A stretch of DNA of 64,000 nt from Aedes albopictus (GCF_035046485.1 NC_085137.1:130142703-130206702); one strand, 5' to 3'. Numbered from the stretch's first letter, positions 10,912 to 22,801 are shown. Numbers and translations: made by a program. Notes: generated by a model not told the origin, from the sequence alone.

Positions 10912-11500
10912 TCAGTTTTTTGCATAACTTTCAAATTCTATCATGTAGAAAAATATATTATAATGTACAAAATGTTTTTTTTATTATGTAACTGAAGCGG
11001 TTTTCATTAAACCTGAATAAAAACTATTTTTCCAAGATTCTACATAACTTTCCACATGCTTATTATTGAAATTTATTCAACTTTTTAATGTACTGGAATC
11101 TAATACTATTCTACTAAGGGTAAAGCTCAATAGTTGGTCAGTAATTATGGACTAAACAGCATTCAGCTTGATATAGTTGTTTTGTTTTAATAAAAATGGT
11201 TAACAATTGCTTACTAAAGTTCAGTGATACAGCAGCACTGAAAACTCGACTCAAAACTGGTCCAGTGTAGCAGAGAATCAGAAGGGAGGTATGCTTTTTA
11301 AGTGCATTGGAAAATTGAATACTTTTCGTTCCATTACTTTAACTTTTTGGTTTTAGTGAAACTTAATATTGTTTATTTTCGATGATGCTTGATCTTATGT
11401 GATTATGCACCCTATTTGAATACAACTACATGTAAAGTTTTGTTTCCGACATAGTTTCTTATTTTACTATTACTTTAGAGCTTTTAGTAGAACTTGTTAC
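10912..11500. other. Stretch without recognised gene
   Basis: AT-rich sequence, nothing recognised. The word atagtttcttat at about 11451-11462 recurs directly after the palindrome at 11901-11912 and may be a target duplication of a unit that includes the palindrome. Confidence 0.4.
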
Positions 11501-11900
11501 TTCAGACTCTAGTTTAATTTAAAAACACTTCACTAATACTTCACTTTTGCAAAAGAAAATAAAAAATGAATAACTCTTTTAAAGAAAACTAGAAAGGACG
11601 AGCAAATTCCTTTTAATTCTACTACTGTGCTTATCTTCGGACAGATAGGCCTATTTCGTCTGTGACTTACAGACTTCTTCAGTGTCAAGTGCTCGACTTG
11701 ACACTCGAGCACTTGACACTGAAGAAGTCTGTAAGTCACAGACGAAATAGGCCTATCTGTCCGAAGATAAGCACAGTAGTAGAATTAAAAGGAATTTGCT
11801 CGTCCTTTCTAGTTTTCTTTAAAAGAGTTATTCATTTTTTATTTTCTTTTGCAAAAGTGAAGTATTAGTGAAGTGTTTTTAAATTAAACTAGAGTCTGAA
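11501..11900. repeat. 400-bp near-perfect palindrome
   Basis: The left arm from ttcagactctag and the right arm ending ctagagtctgaa mirror each other over almost 200 bp each, meeting at an 8-nt centre (cttgacac) between cagtgtcaagtgctcga and tcgagcacttgacactg. Identical mirrored reading frames at 11533-11739 minus and 11662-11868 plus confirm arm identity. The arms contain gacagataggcctatttcgt. The near-perfect match implies recent origin or active correction. It may be a foldback element or a head-to-head retroposon product. Confidence 0.9.
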
Positions 11901-12624
11901 ATAGTTTCTTATGTTATTTAGAAGAACCTTCAAAGAACGAAGCTGCTTTGACTCCAGTAAGCGCCATGATGCACAGTAACCAATGCAGCAATGATATCAA
12001 AAATTGGGATTCTGCACAGTTGAAACCGCATTATTCGTACTTGTAAGTAGATCCATTGAAAAAAAAAATAAATAAAATTTCATATTTTCATACCATAGCA
12101 CAAGTTTTGGTTGTGTAGAAGTTAAGTTGACATAATTCTGACGCAATGCTAGACTACGTATATTCTATATAACTAAAACTTGCGTTGCCTTAACTATTTT
12201 GAGACATGTGTGTTATTTGGGTACCCTTTTGTTTCACAAAAGAATTTTGTTTTAAAAATCCTGTCTTTAATATAACAACGCGCTTTCATCTCGTATGCTC
12301 CGCGAAAAATCAAATAAGTAACGTTCGCTCGATATGAATCTCTGAACAAGTGTCACAGATCGATAGAACCGAAAGCAAAGCCGAACAACATTTAACAGAT
12401 CACAACCACGATCTTTTTGCCTGTCTAGGGCTAGTAGTCATCATCAAACTACTAGTACCCAGCCGTTCAACACGAGGACGTTAGGCAAAGGGGTCGTCGT
12501 TGTGATTGTGTTGTTCAATTTTGGCCCTCTGTTAATTTTCAACTTCTATTCAATTTCTCTCGTCGCACACTTGCGATTCTATCCACCGTTTCTTTCATTA
12601 CAATAAAATTCAATTATCTAATTC
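11901..12624. other. Stretch without recognised gene
   Basis: No domain-bearing frame. The part from about 12280 to 12620 is less AT-rich and may be low-copy DNA. Confidence 0.35.
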
Positions 12625-12915
12625 TACTATATCAAAATGGTGGCCTTTGCGCTGCTGTCACTTTTCTATCTTGTCCATGGTAGAACGATGAGCACGAGGA
12701 TGTTGATGTGTGACTCTTGTTCCTTTTGCAGTCCGATTGTGGGTCCATTTTGAGTTGTCGTTAGCCAATATTCAAGTTTAAGGGTCCGTTAGAGCTATAG
12801 GCTCAGAAGAGGTACGCATATCGCTTCCACTTTAACATCTTATTCAACATCTTGGATGACTGGGAAGTATCGAAAAACTGCAAGTACCGGGGATGGGATT
12901 GAACCCATCTTGGAT
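12625..12915 (-). mobile_element. Second tRNA-headed SINE family, truncated head
   Basis: It matches the fuller copy at 55.08-55.40 kb: shared words include ctgtcacttttctat, catggtagaa-gatgagcac-aggatg, tccgattgtgggtccattttgag and ctcagaagaggt. The head remains only as aagtaccggggatgggattg followed by aacccat, that is, the B box and 3' acceptor half on the minus strand; the 5' half of the tRNA-like head is missing. Confidence 0.7.
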
Positions 12916-13117
12916 ATTATCTTAGTATTTTTTTTTCAATTTATTTGGGCATAGAATATTTGCAATGCTATAAGGGGCGATATAGGCTGCACGAGTTCTC
13001 AATTTGTGAAGAAAGCTATCAATAAATGACTGTGAAACTGCTTAAAGCATTTAAGCAAGTTATTGTCGCGGTTGTTCAACGTGGAATAGGGGCTGATTTT
13101 CTCCGAACACCATTGAT

Positions 13118-13990
13118 TCTCGCATCGTTTGATTGCCTTGGCATTCATGCACACAACAGTAACAGGTGTTTGATGAAAAAATTGAGATTTGAATAATAAA
13201 AAAAATACACGAGTTCCGGTGGGAATCGAACCCTTGACTCCCAATTTGCTAGGCGGGCGTTTCTTTCTTTCAAGCTACGGAGCCACTTGGCCATCTCCGT
13301 CCCCTGAAGGCAACAAATGGCACAATTTTCCCAAATGAGGGAGAACGTGCCTCTAGAGCCGACCAGCTGAACTTGATTCCACCAATGCACATGGTTTGTA
13401 CCTTTTCACAATCTAAATCTCCTTCGGATGGCAAGGATGTTTTCGATCACCTGGCAATCATTTGACTCATTTGTCCATAACTGCACCCTGAGTTCAAAAG
13501 CTCAATATTGAAATGTAGTGTTCGGCAAACTTGTGGATTAGTATTTTTCCTACAATTTTTCGATCGTTTTGTATGAGTAGGTGGTACTAGTGCTCTCACA
13601 CCGTAAATATTAGAGTTAGGATATGGCGTCGTTGGTGATAATTGTAGGAAAAACAATAATCTACAAGTTTGCCGAACACCACATTGTAATATTGGGCTTC
13701 TGAACTGAGTTATGGACAAATGAGTCAAATGATTGCCAGGTGATCGAAAACATCCTTGTCGGATGGAATAAGATGGGGAGAGGAATTATTTTCGAAAATG
13801 GTCGTGAGCTTCGGGCACTGCCTATCCGATGACTTATCGGTATGACAATTAGTTTGCCGTCGGACGCTCGACGGGTCGGTCCTCGGCCAACCTATTACGG
13901 TATGTAGTTTGACCGTGGCACCCTACAAATGTCAATTTCTCGATTTTTGCTTATGCTGCTAAAAATGGCAAGTTGAAATTACAACGTGTT
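13118..13990 (-). mobile_element. Class II tRNA-headed repeat, diverged copy split by a MITE
   Basis: The copy matches the unit of the 3.4-4.5 kb complex on both sides of an insertion at 13432-13758. The head on the minus strand (about 13305-13205) has a perfect A box TGGCCAAGTGG and perfect B box GGTTCGATTCC. It has the tRNA-Leu/Ser-like start ggagatggccaagtgg and a T arm close to GGGTTCGATTCCC. The tail past the insertion carries gacgctcgacgggtcggtcc as in the other copies. The short frame at 13145-13390 is a shadow. Confidence 0.8.
13432..13758. mobile_element. 327-bp hAT-like foldback MITE
   Basis: Terminal inverted repeats of about 50 bp begin caaggatgttttcgatcacc and end in the exact complement. 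An inner second set (gtgttcggcaaacttgtgga and its partner) extends the fold nearly to the centre. Flanked by the 8-bp duplication TCGGATGG (13424-13431, 13759-13766), the size typical of hAT transposons. It splits the tRNA-headed repeat and is therefore younger than it. Non-coding. Confidence 0.88.
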
Positions 13991-14689
13991 GATTGCCTTG
14001 ACATTCGCTTTCGCATGTTATTACATATGTTCCATATACTGTTGTGTCTTTTAGTATTTTTTTGCATTTGTAAATGTCTTCCAAACTTTGGCGTTTGTCG
14101 TTAAAAACGACCGCTACGTTACTTTCATTTTGTTTATTACTGTATCCGAAGCACCGCCCCAGCCAAATCCGAGAATTTTGTTTATTTACGTACCTACGTC
14201 GTCCCCGGTGGTAATCTATAATGCACTACGCTCTAGTGACATTCAATTACGATTACGGGGTAGCTCAGGTTACAATCAACAAAACCTACTCACCCACTCG
14301 ATACGATAAGATACAGAAAGATAACGCAAGCAATTCGAGCTTTGTCGTGGTATAATGTTTTTATTGGGCCAACACGGAAAGGGCGAATATGATGAAGGAC
14401 GATGGCTGGTGTCAACGAACAAAGAATTTGTTATCGTTTGACCTGTACAATATTGGTGAACACTAATTGTTAGGATAGCATTGATGGGTGTGGGTTTATG
14501 GGAGGTAGAATTAGGAATTCCTCAGACTTCCAGTTCGATTTCAAAACATATTTAGAGCGATTATTTTGTCGGCTGTGAACTTTGCGGTTGTTTTTTAGCT
14601 TGAGCTTGAATGACCGCCCTTAGTAGAAACTCCAGTATCGCCAGACAAGGTACGCTCACACACATCTCATTGTGTAGCTGCTTGGGACT
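13991..14689. other. Stretch without recognised gene
   Basis: The open frame at 14088-14309 has no domain. Nothing else recognised. Confidence 0.35.
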
Positions 14690-15085
14690 AACAGGCATCT
14701 TCAGTGTGTGAGTATTGATGATCTTTTATTTTTTGGCGACAATGGCGCCTGCTACGTCAGGTTGAAGGTCAATGTGGAGAAGGGAAGCGAAATGCTGCTG
14801 TAATCGCTTGTTACCAAAAGGCCGTTTAGTTCTCTATGCCTGCACAAGGTCATGCGGATGTCGGAGTGCTGGGAAAAGGTTTATTTTTGGCATAGGGGTT
14901 CACGCATTGGTGCGTGGATGCCATGCGTAAGTGATAAATTGAGTGAAGATTATTGTGGCGCAACACAATTCGATTGGTTGCAAACTTGTAGGCGTTATAT
15001 GAAAGATTTACACTGTGCTGTGAATGTTGGAAGGAAGGGGAAAGGCTTTTTTGTCAATCCATGTCTAGTTCCAGCGATGTAATGA
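14690..15085. repeat. Unsplit paralogue of the repeat that hosts the 59-kb foldback
   Basis: Words such as tcagtgtgtgagtattgatg, caatggcgcctgctacgtca and ggggttcacgcattggtgcg match 58950-59167 and 62694-62760. Here cattggtgcgtggatgcc is continuous, so this copy is the empty site for the 3.5-kb insertion at 59168-62693. The frame at 14852-15082 (76 codons) has no domain I recognise. Confidence 0.75.
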
Positions 15086-15157
15086 ATATAGTTTATGGAT
15101 ATAAACGTAGTTTATACAGTATACAGTGAATGTATATAGAAATATACAAAGTAGGGA

Positions 15158-15226
15158 GGGACGAGTAAGGGATTGAACCCAGGAATCAGAAGTGTTAGCC
15201 ACTAGATAGATTACCAAGCTCGTCCT
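15158..15226 (-). repeat. tRNA-like SINE head or tRNA pseudogene
   Basis: On the minus strand GGACGAG and CTCGTCC form a perfect 7-bp acceptor-like stem around a B-box GGTTCAATCC and a tctagtggctaacact D-like/anticodon region. The body is only about 67 nt and does not fold to a full cloverleaf. Probably the head of another tRNA-derived SINE, not a working tRNA. Confidence 0.5.
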
Positions 15227-16609
15227 TTATGAATATAGTCGAAAAATATATTTGTCTTTCCCGATATCCGCTAGGAAGTCATCGGCGCTGTTATCGACTC
15301 TTAATCTGTGTTCATGTTCATGGTTATAAGAATAAGACAACTAGGCCATGAGCTCAAGATATCTTAACGTAAGCAAAGAGGCTCGTAGACTTCAATGTAT
15401 AATACACAATACAGAAAATTATTTATAAATCGTGTTTCTTACAGTTTTACCCCTCCATCTAAAAACCCACACATAACATAGTCTTGCTTACCACAAATTT
15501 TCTTTCATCAATGTTTCAGAGCTTCTCCCGTCTTAGATTTTGAAATCAAAGCAAAATTGCCATAAACAACTCGCAGCGATTTTGTTACACATTATGAATA
15601 TGTGAAAGTGTGTGTTCCTGTAGCTTCCGACAATACAATCCCTTAATATCCCACACTTGCTAAACTTGAGCCACCTTTATCTGGGATCATAAAAAAATGG
15701 AAACAAGGGTTTCCGTAACTGGCAGATCCCGTACCGAATCGTAACAATCGATATTGGGTCTCGGTTCGCTTTTGGCTTCCGACCGTTCCTGACATCGTTA
15801 ATTTGAGAATTACTAACTCCCGTTCCTATGGCTTTTCAATCTCGTTAGTAAATGCTGCTTGCTATCTCCTGCAACACAGCCACCGACACAAAACCGGGAA
15901 TCGAATTAATCCTTTCGCCCGACATCCTCGCTCCGACGACGAAAGCTTCCTCTTCTTATCTCGAATCTCCTTCGCAGATCATGATGATGTTCGGGTTTTA
16001 AACGAACCCCGAAGGGATAAATCCCCGTATTTATGTCGGGGTGAACACGCGTGACATGTTAAGCTTGCCTCCGTTTCTCCGGACGGGCACTCTTTTGCAC
16101 GTTTCGCGCTCCCTGCTCGAGCTCGCTAGTTGATGTTACTAAGTCCGTCGATGATGATGATCCGCCGTCGCACCGTTCGTCGCATACCGAGATTATTGGA
16201 CCAGGCCGACGGAACTGGAACAATTCGGAATCCTTTGTCATCAAGATGTGGCGCCGTAAGGGGGAAACGCCAGAAGGCATAGCAATGCGACGAAGACGAG
16301 CCGGGAATGTTGGGAAGCTGATTGTTGTGCCTTTTCATCTTTGCCAGTGGTTCTCAACAGTGCTAAAACTGTCGTTTCGAAATATCTAAATTCAATCACC
16401 TACAGCTCATTTCAGAAGCTGAACTCACACATATTATATATGAAACACTTTTGCGGATAGACCGTTCTTATTCGTAGTTTGTGAGCACAAACGAGAGTGT
16501 GTTGTAGATTGGCATCTAAATCGAAAGAGAGATTGATTTGTGATAAAGGGAGTATTCATGGTGCAGGCTCGGAGTCAGTTTAGCATTCTATTCCCCAGAA
16601 TTATTACTT
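15227..16609. other. Stretch without recognised gene
   Basis: Less repetitive sequence. Frames 15803-16054 plus, 16059-16280 and 16126-16338 minus lack domains. The GC-richer part at 16.0-16.3 kb could be low-copy DNA or an untranslated exon, which I cannot support further. Confidence 0.35.
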
Positions 16610-16680
16610 GTTCTGTGGCTTAGTTGGTTAAAGTGTCGGTCTAGCTAATACGAAGTCGTGGGTTCAAATCCCACCAGAAC
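16610..16680 (+). repeat. tRNA-like sequence with perfect A box, anticodon-position AGC
   Basis: GTTCTG pairs with CAGAAC, the A box TGGCTTAGTTG is perfect, and the T arm is GTGGG TTCAAAT CCCAC. The anticodon arm is defective: only three outer pairs form and a bulge is needed to give loop CTAGCTA. It is followed by a T-run and then non-tRNA sequence. I favour a SINE head or tRNA pseudogene over a functional tRNA. Confidence 0.55.
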
Positions 16681-17571
16681 GCGATTTTTTTCACAAATTT
16701 GTCTCTCAATTTGTCAATTAGCAACATTCTATGCCTTCTAATTACAAGTTTTGACAGTATGAACTCCAAATCCCTGAAAAATGTGTTAATTTCAATAGTT
16801 TTGGAACCGCTGGAGAACCCCTGCCAATCCGAATGGGTGTGCTGCGAGCGACCAACTTCCGAGAAATAGAACACACGGGCCTCTTTTGAAACAAAAATGG
16901 ACAGCACATGTGACAGTTTGAGGTGGGATTTACTATTTTTCATCAACGTCACCACCAGTCACTGCCAGAGGCGAGGGAGACGCAAGATTTATTTGGGAAA
17001 GCTTTTACCAAAACCAACCAACGCCAACCGGCGGGTGGATCCACACCGGAGGCCAGAGCATAAAGTGTCCCCAGGCGAAGATAAAACCAAAGTTCACGAC
17101 CGACGTCGCCGCTACGTTAATAATGATGATGTTGTCATATTTCCTATCGTTTATCGTTGTCTTCTGGCGACTCATGGATTTAAGCAGCTTCCGATGGAAA
17201 AGAATGCTGGATCTGTTTCAACCTTCCCGGAAAGCGGGAGCCTTAATATTGAGAAGGATAAGCATCCGATGGATGATGGTATAGATGGCTACTTTTGCTG
17301 TTGTGGCATAGTTGCTAAGGACTGATAACGTTCCGCAATTCAATTGGACGTTTTCTTGTTAATATGAAGCACCACATGGGTTCAAAACAGGGACGTGAAA
17401 ATTAAGGGAGTTTTCTATTATCGCAAGACTTTAGACGAACTCTGTTATATTTTCAAATACCTTTTTCCAGAAGTAGAGATCTTAGATAGGGTGCCTGTAC
17501 TGTATAGCTTAGTTTCTATACTTTACAGGAAAAATATAGAAACGGGCCAAAAATACTTTTAGTAATTATTA
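16681..17571. other. Stretch without recognised gene
   Basis: A 142-codon open frame at 16897-17325 has no domain, signal or membrane segment I recognise, and codon use gives no support. It could be chance or a lineage-specific peptide. Confidence 0.3.
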
Positions 17572-17898
17572 CAGTGTGTGCCAATGATAGGGACCCTGTA
17601 CCAGTTATGGATACATTTTTTTTACTTCGGTTCCTTTTCGCACTATTTGCATACATTTCTTATGGGATTAGCCATAATTGGTACACTATGGCGAAAAAGG
17701 GTGCAAAGAAGCCGAAATTATAGGGAAAATTATTTATTTCTACCATTTTTTGAGCAAAATGTGGAGTTTAAATGAGTGCAACCATCTTTTGTGAACGTGA
17801 TCTGTTGTTCACATTTTTTTATTGTCGATTAACATCGTGAAAGGGTGAAAATCAACTATGGCGAATAATTGGTACTATAGCCATAATTGGTACACTTA
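17572..17898. mobile_element. Approx. 330-bp TIR element, ccaattatgg type
   Basis: The left end cagtgtgtgccaatgatagg, then gaccctgtaccagttatgg, mirrors the right end, which read inverted is agtgtaccaattatggctat followed by agtaccaattattc. TA lies next to both ends, but end alignment is imperfect by a few bases. Non-coding, probably a MITE of the Tc1/mariner group. Confidence 0.55.
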
Positions 17899-18468
17899 TA
17901 CTATACGAAAAAAAGTAACCCAGATTTTTTTTCTTTGTTCATATATCTATTATTCATGCTTTTGGAGAAAGTTTCATTAGAATTTGAGACCTTTTGACAA
18001 AAACTGTAAGACGACGAATAACTATGAAATTGTGCAATTTGCATTGTGAGATAGAAAAAATAAATTAATTTGTTGTTGTTTATAGAACTTTTATTTAAAT
18101 AGTTTGGGATCTATATAACGGAACAATTAAAACCACTTTATACCCAGATCTAAAACTGGTCAATTAGTAAAAAAATACTTCGCTGAGAAACAGCCGTTGT
18201 CCAACTTCACATTCCACAATATGTTTTATAATCATATTTGCTCTAAGATATTTCTCTGCATCTGAAATGAAATCATCACTCAGTAATACCTGGAATAAAA
18301 AATCCCGATGACGAACGTTGTACAATGATATATTCAGTCACGTTGCAAATGTGACTAATAATGTTTGAGTATAAGAGCATCTTCATTGCTTTCTTTGGTC
18401 TAAGTACAACTTTAACCTTCCTTTTGCATCACGTTTACAGCTCGCTGGCGTAGTGTACGGTTTGGGTT
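17899..18468. other. Stretch without recognised gene
   Basis: AT-rich, nothing recognised. Its right edge (ggtttgggttaaaaatgacc) is the target site of the retroposon that follows. Confidence 0.35.
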
Positions 18469-18492
18469 AAAAATGACCGGACATTGGCATAG
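18469..18492. repeat. 24-bp target-site duplication, left copy
   Basis: aaaaatgaccggacattggc plus atag, repeated exactly at 20325-20348. The leading A residues cannot be told from the A-tail in the right copy and the last G could belong to the element head. Confidence 0.9.
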
Positions 18493-20324
18493 CCGGGGCC
18501 CGTAGCGTAGTGGCTACACGTTCACTTCATACGTGGATGGTCATGGGTTCGATCCCAGCTCCGGCATTTGAAAAAAAAAACCCTGGCCAAGTTCGCAGGG
18601 GTTGACGGTATTAAAGTGAAGGAGTTTCATTTTGATTATTGTAATGTAGTGTTCTTTAGTGAAACATATCACCTTTTTAACACTTTAATGTGCCTCCAAC
18701 GGTTCATCACGAACCGGCTGCTGCAGATGGAGTATGGCTGATCATATGCATCAGACATGCTCGATAAACACGGAGGAACCGCCAGGGCTCAGTAGAGTCT
18801 ATTCCCAAGCAATAGTTTCAAATCGTTTGGATTTGAGAAGGTTTTGATGATCGTTACAAATCCTAATAAAAGTTTTATAGGATCTGTGACTGGTTTTGGA
18901 ACCTTTTACAGCCAGCTGACTTCACAATGTTGTTTGGGCTCTATTTCCCACGTTTCTCGGTTGATTTTGATTAGTAATTTATTAATGTCATAGTCGCTTT
19001 TTCGAATTTCTACAATGTTATACTTTATTATATTTTATTTAAATAAAGCAATTAAAATCATCCGAAAAGTTAATAGTGGGAAGGAGATTTGCAGCACTTA
19101 ATTGTGCTGATAGATTCGAAGCTATCGTGCGAACACTTGACGTGACAGTTTGGACTGGACAAAAAACTGACTGCTTTTTATTAACTGAACAACGTTACTT
19201 TTGTATGACTAGGTTGACATTTCTAGGCCACGCATGAGAAAATGACATAGTTTATCTTGATAGGACCGATAGGACAGAACGAATTTGAATATTTTTCATA
19301 GTATTTGTAGGGGGATGAATACATAATAGTTGACAAGCAATTTTTGTTTATCTCTTAGATGATGTTATGACACCAACAGAAAAAATATCAGAAGTTCAGT
19401 TACATGTTTCTGTAGGTTTTGGACCGATGACATTTTAAGGACACAAGAGATGAACACAGAGAAGTAAAAAGCAAGGAAACAATTTTACACAGAATCGACT
19501 ATATTTTAACATACGGGTTCGACTGATTCGATGAATCTGTCTAGAAGTATCTAGAAGACAATTGACGCTAAGATTGGAAAAAAGCTTGCAGTTGGGACTA
19601 GACTTCAATAATGGCCGATAGGAAACAATGCGCTAGACAGCATTATTATTCATTTTTTAATGTTTACCCGTAGGCTTTTCGCTGGTTGACAGTACAGTAT
19701 TTAGCTGTGTATGAAGATACGGATTAGTTGGTGTACAGATGACAGGGTTCTCACGGGCAGTGCTTCAAGCGAGGCTTACATAACAACTGACAATGAAGAA
19801 ACCTATTTTCCTTGACTTTCTACTCAGTGGACATCTGACCGAACATACGTGTTTTTGTTAATCTCCTAGGCTTTATTAAGACATGACGTATGTGCATGAC
19901 GGAACAACTAGCAGGACACAGTTCTAGACGTATCTTTTCAATAACGACATTCAGCATATTTCCAATAAAACTACACTTCAATAAAGCAAAGACTAAAGCT
20001 GCTATGATAGAACAGATCAGAATGACTTAATTGACTTATTTACTATTGGAGATCTACTTCGAATAACTGACAAATTGACAAGAACCTAACTAATTACATG
20101 GACCATACTAAAAAACCAATTGACAAAAAGAAAAAAGGGGAAACTTTTAGTAAAACTATTTTTGTTCAACGCAGGCCAAACAGTGTCGACTTGGGCCACA
20201 CACGCCTACGTACTTCTGTGTGTTGAAACAAAAATAGAGGCTCCTAGAAGCAAATGTAGGGAAAGGGTGCGGTGTAGAACATAAGCACAGGGTTGCTACC
20301 GCCGTAATCACTTTGAAAAAAAAA
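18492..20324 (+). mobile_element. 1.83-kb retroposon with tRNA-like head and A-tail
   Basis: The insert starts with a 74-nt tRNA-like head (18492-18565). It has acceptor-like GCCGGGG with CTCCGGC, a perfect A box TAGCGTAGTGG, a B-box-like GGTTCGATCCC and an anticodon-position CAT in a well-paired arm. After the head comes a ten-A run (tttgaaaaaaaaaa) and then about 1.75 kb of AT-rich sequence with no open frame over 60 codons, ending in a 14-A tail. It is bounded by 24-bp direct repeats. tRNA-derived SINEs are usually a few hundred bp, so the length is unusual. It may be a read-through or chimeric Pol III transcript mobilised by a LINE. The head is shared with the SINE family at 55.3 kb but the body is not. 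Confidence 0.82.
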
Positions 20325-20348
20325 AAAAATGACCGGACATTGGCATAG
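20325..20348. repeat. 24-bp target-site duplication, right copy
   Basis: Exact partner of 18469-18492, preceded by the A-tail and followed by the unrelated flank tattcttctgatc. Confidence 0.9.
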
Positions 20349-22776
20349 TATTCTTCTGATCATTTCACCGTCAACTGTTGAAAAGTTTCTCATATCCTAG
20401 TTAAAGCGTGTTTATTCGAACAATGTCAATGTCTAAATCAATCGAACTTGTTGTCTGCGGACTGCGGAAATCCTCGTTGCACCTTATGATTAAAACAGTA
20501 AAACGACGACTCATTTAACATCAAAAAAAATTCCCACATCCATCGAGAACATCCAAACAACATTTTCAGGTCAGTTGATAACAAATTCTTTGTTTTGTAA
20601 CCGTCGGTTACAAATATCAATTGTAGCTCCACCACAATTACCCAACTCCCACAGTCCTTCCCGGATGCTCCAACCATTAAACCCTTTTAAAAGAATACCC
20701 TCATAAACATTGGAACAGCGGCACTCATTTGTGAGCTTGGCGATGAGTGAGCCTGAACCACTCTCATGTTCCACTGTGTCAGAAGTGACAGGATTTATGT
20801 CGAGCAGTTTGAACCGGTAAGGCAAAATATTACCAAGCCCGATCAACAGATGGAGCGCACGTAAACTGATTAGGGTGTGCATCAAATGAACAACATATAT
20901 GTCAAATATCATGATATTGAACTTATTGTTACATAACATGATATTCGACATTTAGACCGATCACCTATAAATAACGGGTAGTGAGAATGAAAATTCCTCT
21001 TCTTCGCTTGTGACCCCAGACCGATTAGTAGTGCGCGCGGTTTTATTTAATTAATCGAAAAATGTGAGGTTAATGTAATGCCTCCAATATAGTGGAAATA
21101 CTAAACTTTTGTGTTATTTTCCTTTTAGTTGTTTGAAAAAAAAAAACGTGTTAAAATTGTTAGTAAAACATGCAAAAAAGTGTTAAATGTTAGTTAAATC
21201 TAAACACGATTAAAAATGGTTAGTTTTGTTAGTGTTAAAATGTTTCTAAAAATCTAATGTTTCTTAAAATTATATTTAGTGCGACTATGTACAACCTAAC
21301 CTAAAAGTGAAAACGAGTAAGAACTGAAATTAGAAACGAACAAGAAAAAGGTAATTGAAAAACTGTAAAATGTGTAAACGAACGAAAGATTAGTAAAAGT
21401 GGCGTCACAGGGGAACTAAAAAGTGGTTAGGTCCAAAGTGGGCCTTTTTCTTGTATTTGCCAGCAAAATTCGGTGCACAAGTAGTCCAATCGCCCGCCTT
21501 TGACAAGCGAGAAGAATTCTGAAACGAGCTCGGGTAGCAAATACGTTTTTCAATGCTACCGACGCTACTAGCCGCCATCTTCAGTAGAAAAGCTCCTTCG
21601 AGCGGTCCAGCGGCCGCCATTGCTACAAACTCCAGCGAGAGCATCAGCCGATGCACCAATACAGCCACCATCCCAGTTGGCGAGAACGTCGCCAACCATA
21701 GCAACCATCACTACAGTCAGCATCTCGTCTAGCGAGAACATCGCTCACCATGGCAACACCACTACAAACAACTCTGATCTGGATCCAACGAAATGCGCAA
21801 GTACCCTGTAAACCGTGACGTCACCAATAAATTATGTATGTATTAGTTAGGCCTAAACACATTCGCAGTAACTATGCCATTAGAAATGACCATGAGTGTT
21901 AGTGTTTCCCCTTGTTTTGTGTTTGTTTCGTTTTACTGGACCCATAAAGGGGTCTCCAACCCTCGTCGCTCTTGCGGTCCCTCGAAAAGTGGTGAGTTTT
22001 AGATTCGAGCACCCATCGGTAACCGGTTTGATGTTTCACCTTATTTCTTTTTGCGTGTACGTCATTTGTTGATATGCATTCCATTTCCATATGTTCCTGT
22101 TCTGATAAATACCTTCTACTGACCAGGGGAGAGAGAACAAGCTTAAAAATCCACTTCAACGACCCTGTAGATGAAAAACCCTAATCCCTGAGCTGGCTAG
22201 TTACAGTTTGTTGACACCGCCCATGGCCACTGTTGGTGCTGGCCTAATAAAAGCATTATACATACATCTAAGTTCGAACTGTTTGCGTTATCTTACTATT
22301 TATCATATCTCGAGTGGGTTTTGTTGATTTTAACCTGAGTAACCTTGTAATTGAATGTCACTATAGCGTAGAGCATTATAGATTACCACCGGTGGAGTTC
22401 ACGTTGCACCCACCCAGCCATAACGGAGCTACGTTAATGAACAAAATTCTTCGATATATAGGTATGAACTTCGAATACAGAAATGAACAAAAGGATGAAT
22501 ATAATATTGGTGAGGTCGTTCCATATTATTTTATTTTCAACTGTACAAGAGATTTACCTATAAAGTTACAAAGCAACATGTTTCACTTATGTTTTCAACC
22601 AACGTTAAGTGTGGAGCCGAGTTCTCAAGTTCCTTACTATTAACTGACTCTTATTCACTTCGATTTGAATGGTTTGTCAACTTTGAAGTTCACATATTTT
22701 ATGTTACCTTCAAAATGACAATTACTGTTATTATTCAAATAGAGGTTGCACGAAGGTGTATTCAGATCATGTGACT
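20349..22776. other. Stretch without recognised gene
   Basis: The open frames at 20571-20951 and 21405-21704 (minus) and 22314-22643 (plus) have no recognisable domains. At 21135-21260 an A/T-rich tract repeats the word gttag and its variants. An AATAAA signal at about 22242 inside cctaataaaagcattatac, and sharp composition changes around it, would suit an LTR end, but I could not find a matching second LTR. Confidence 0.35.
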
Positions 22777-22801
22777 TCCCCCACTCCCTCCCTCCTTACT
22801 A
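22777..22801. repeat. 25-bp polypyrimidine direct repeat, left copy
   Basis: tcccccactccctccctcct plus tacta, identical to 24069-24093. The 1.27 kb between the copies contains a large palindrome. Confidence 0.8.

Noticed and set aside
16610..16680. Functional tRNA-Ala (AGC)
   Set aside because: The anticodon arm does not pair properly and the body does not match tRNA-Ala; better read as a SINE head or pseudogene.
16897..17325. 142-codon plus-strand frame in less repetitive DNA
   Set aside because: No recognisable domain, signal or conserved pattern; length is compatible with chance in this base composition.
18492..18565. Functional tRNA-Met (CAT)
   Set aside because: The sequence differs from eukaryotic elongator and initiator tRNA-Met, is the head of a retroposon with target duplication, and recurs as a SINE head at 55.3 kb.
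21820..22260. Solo LTR
   Set aside because: A polyadenylation signal and composition change are suggestive, but I found no second LTR, primer-binding site or clear TG...CA ends.
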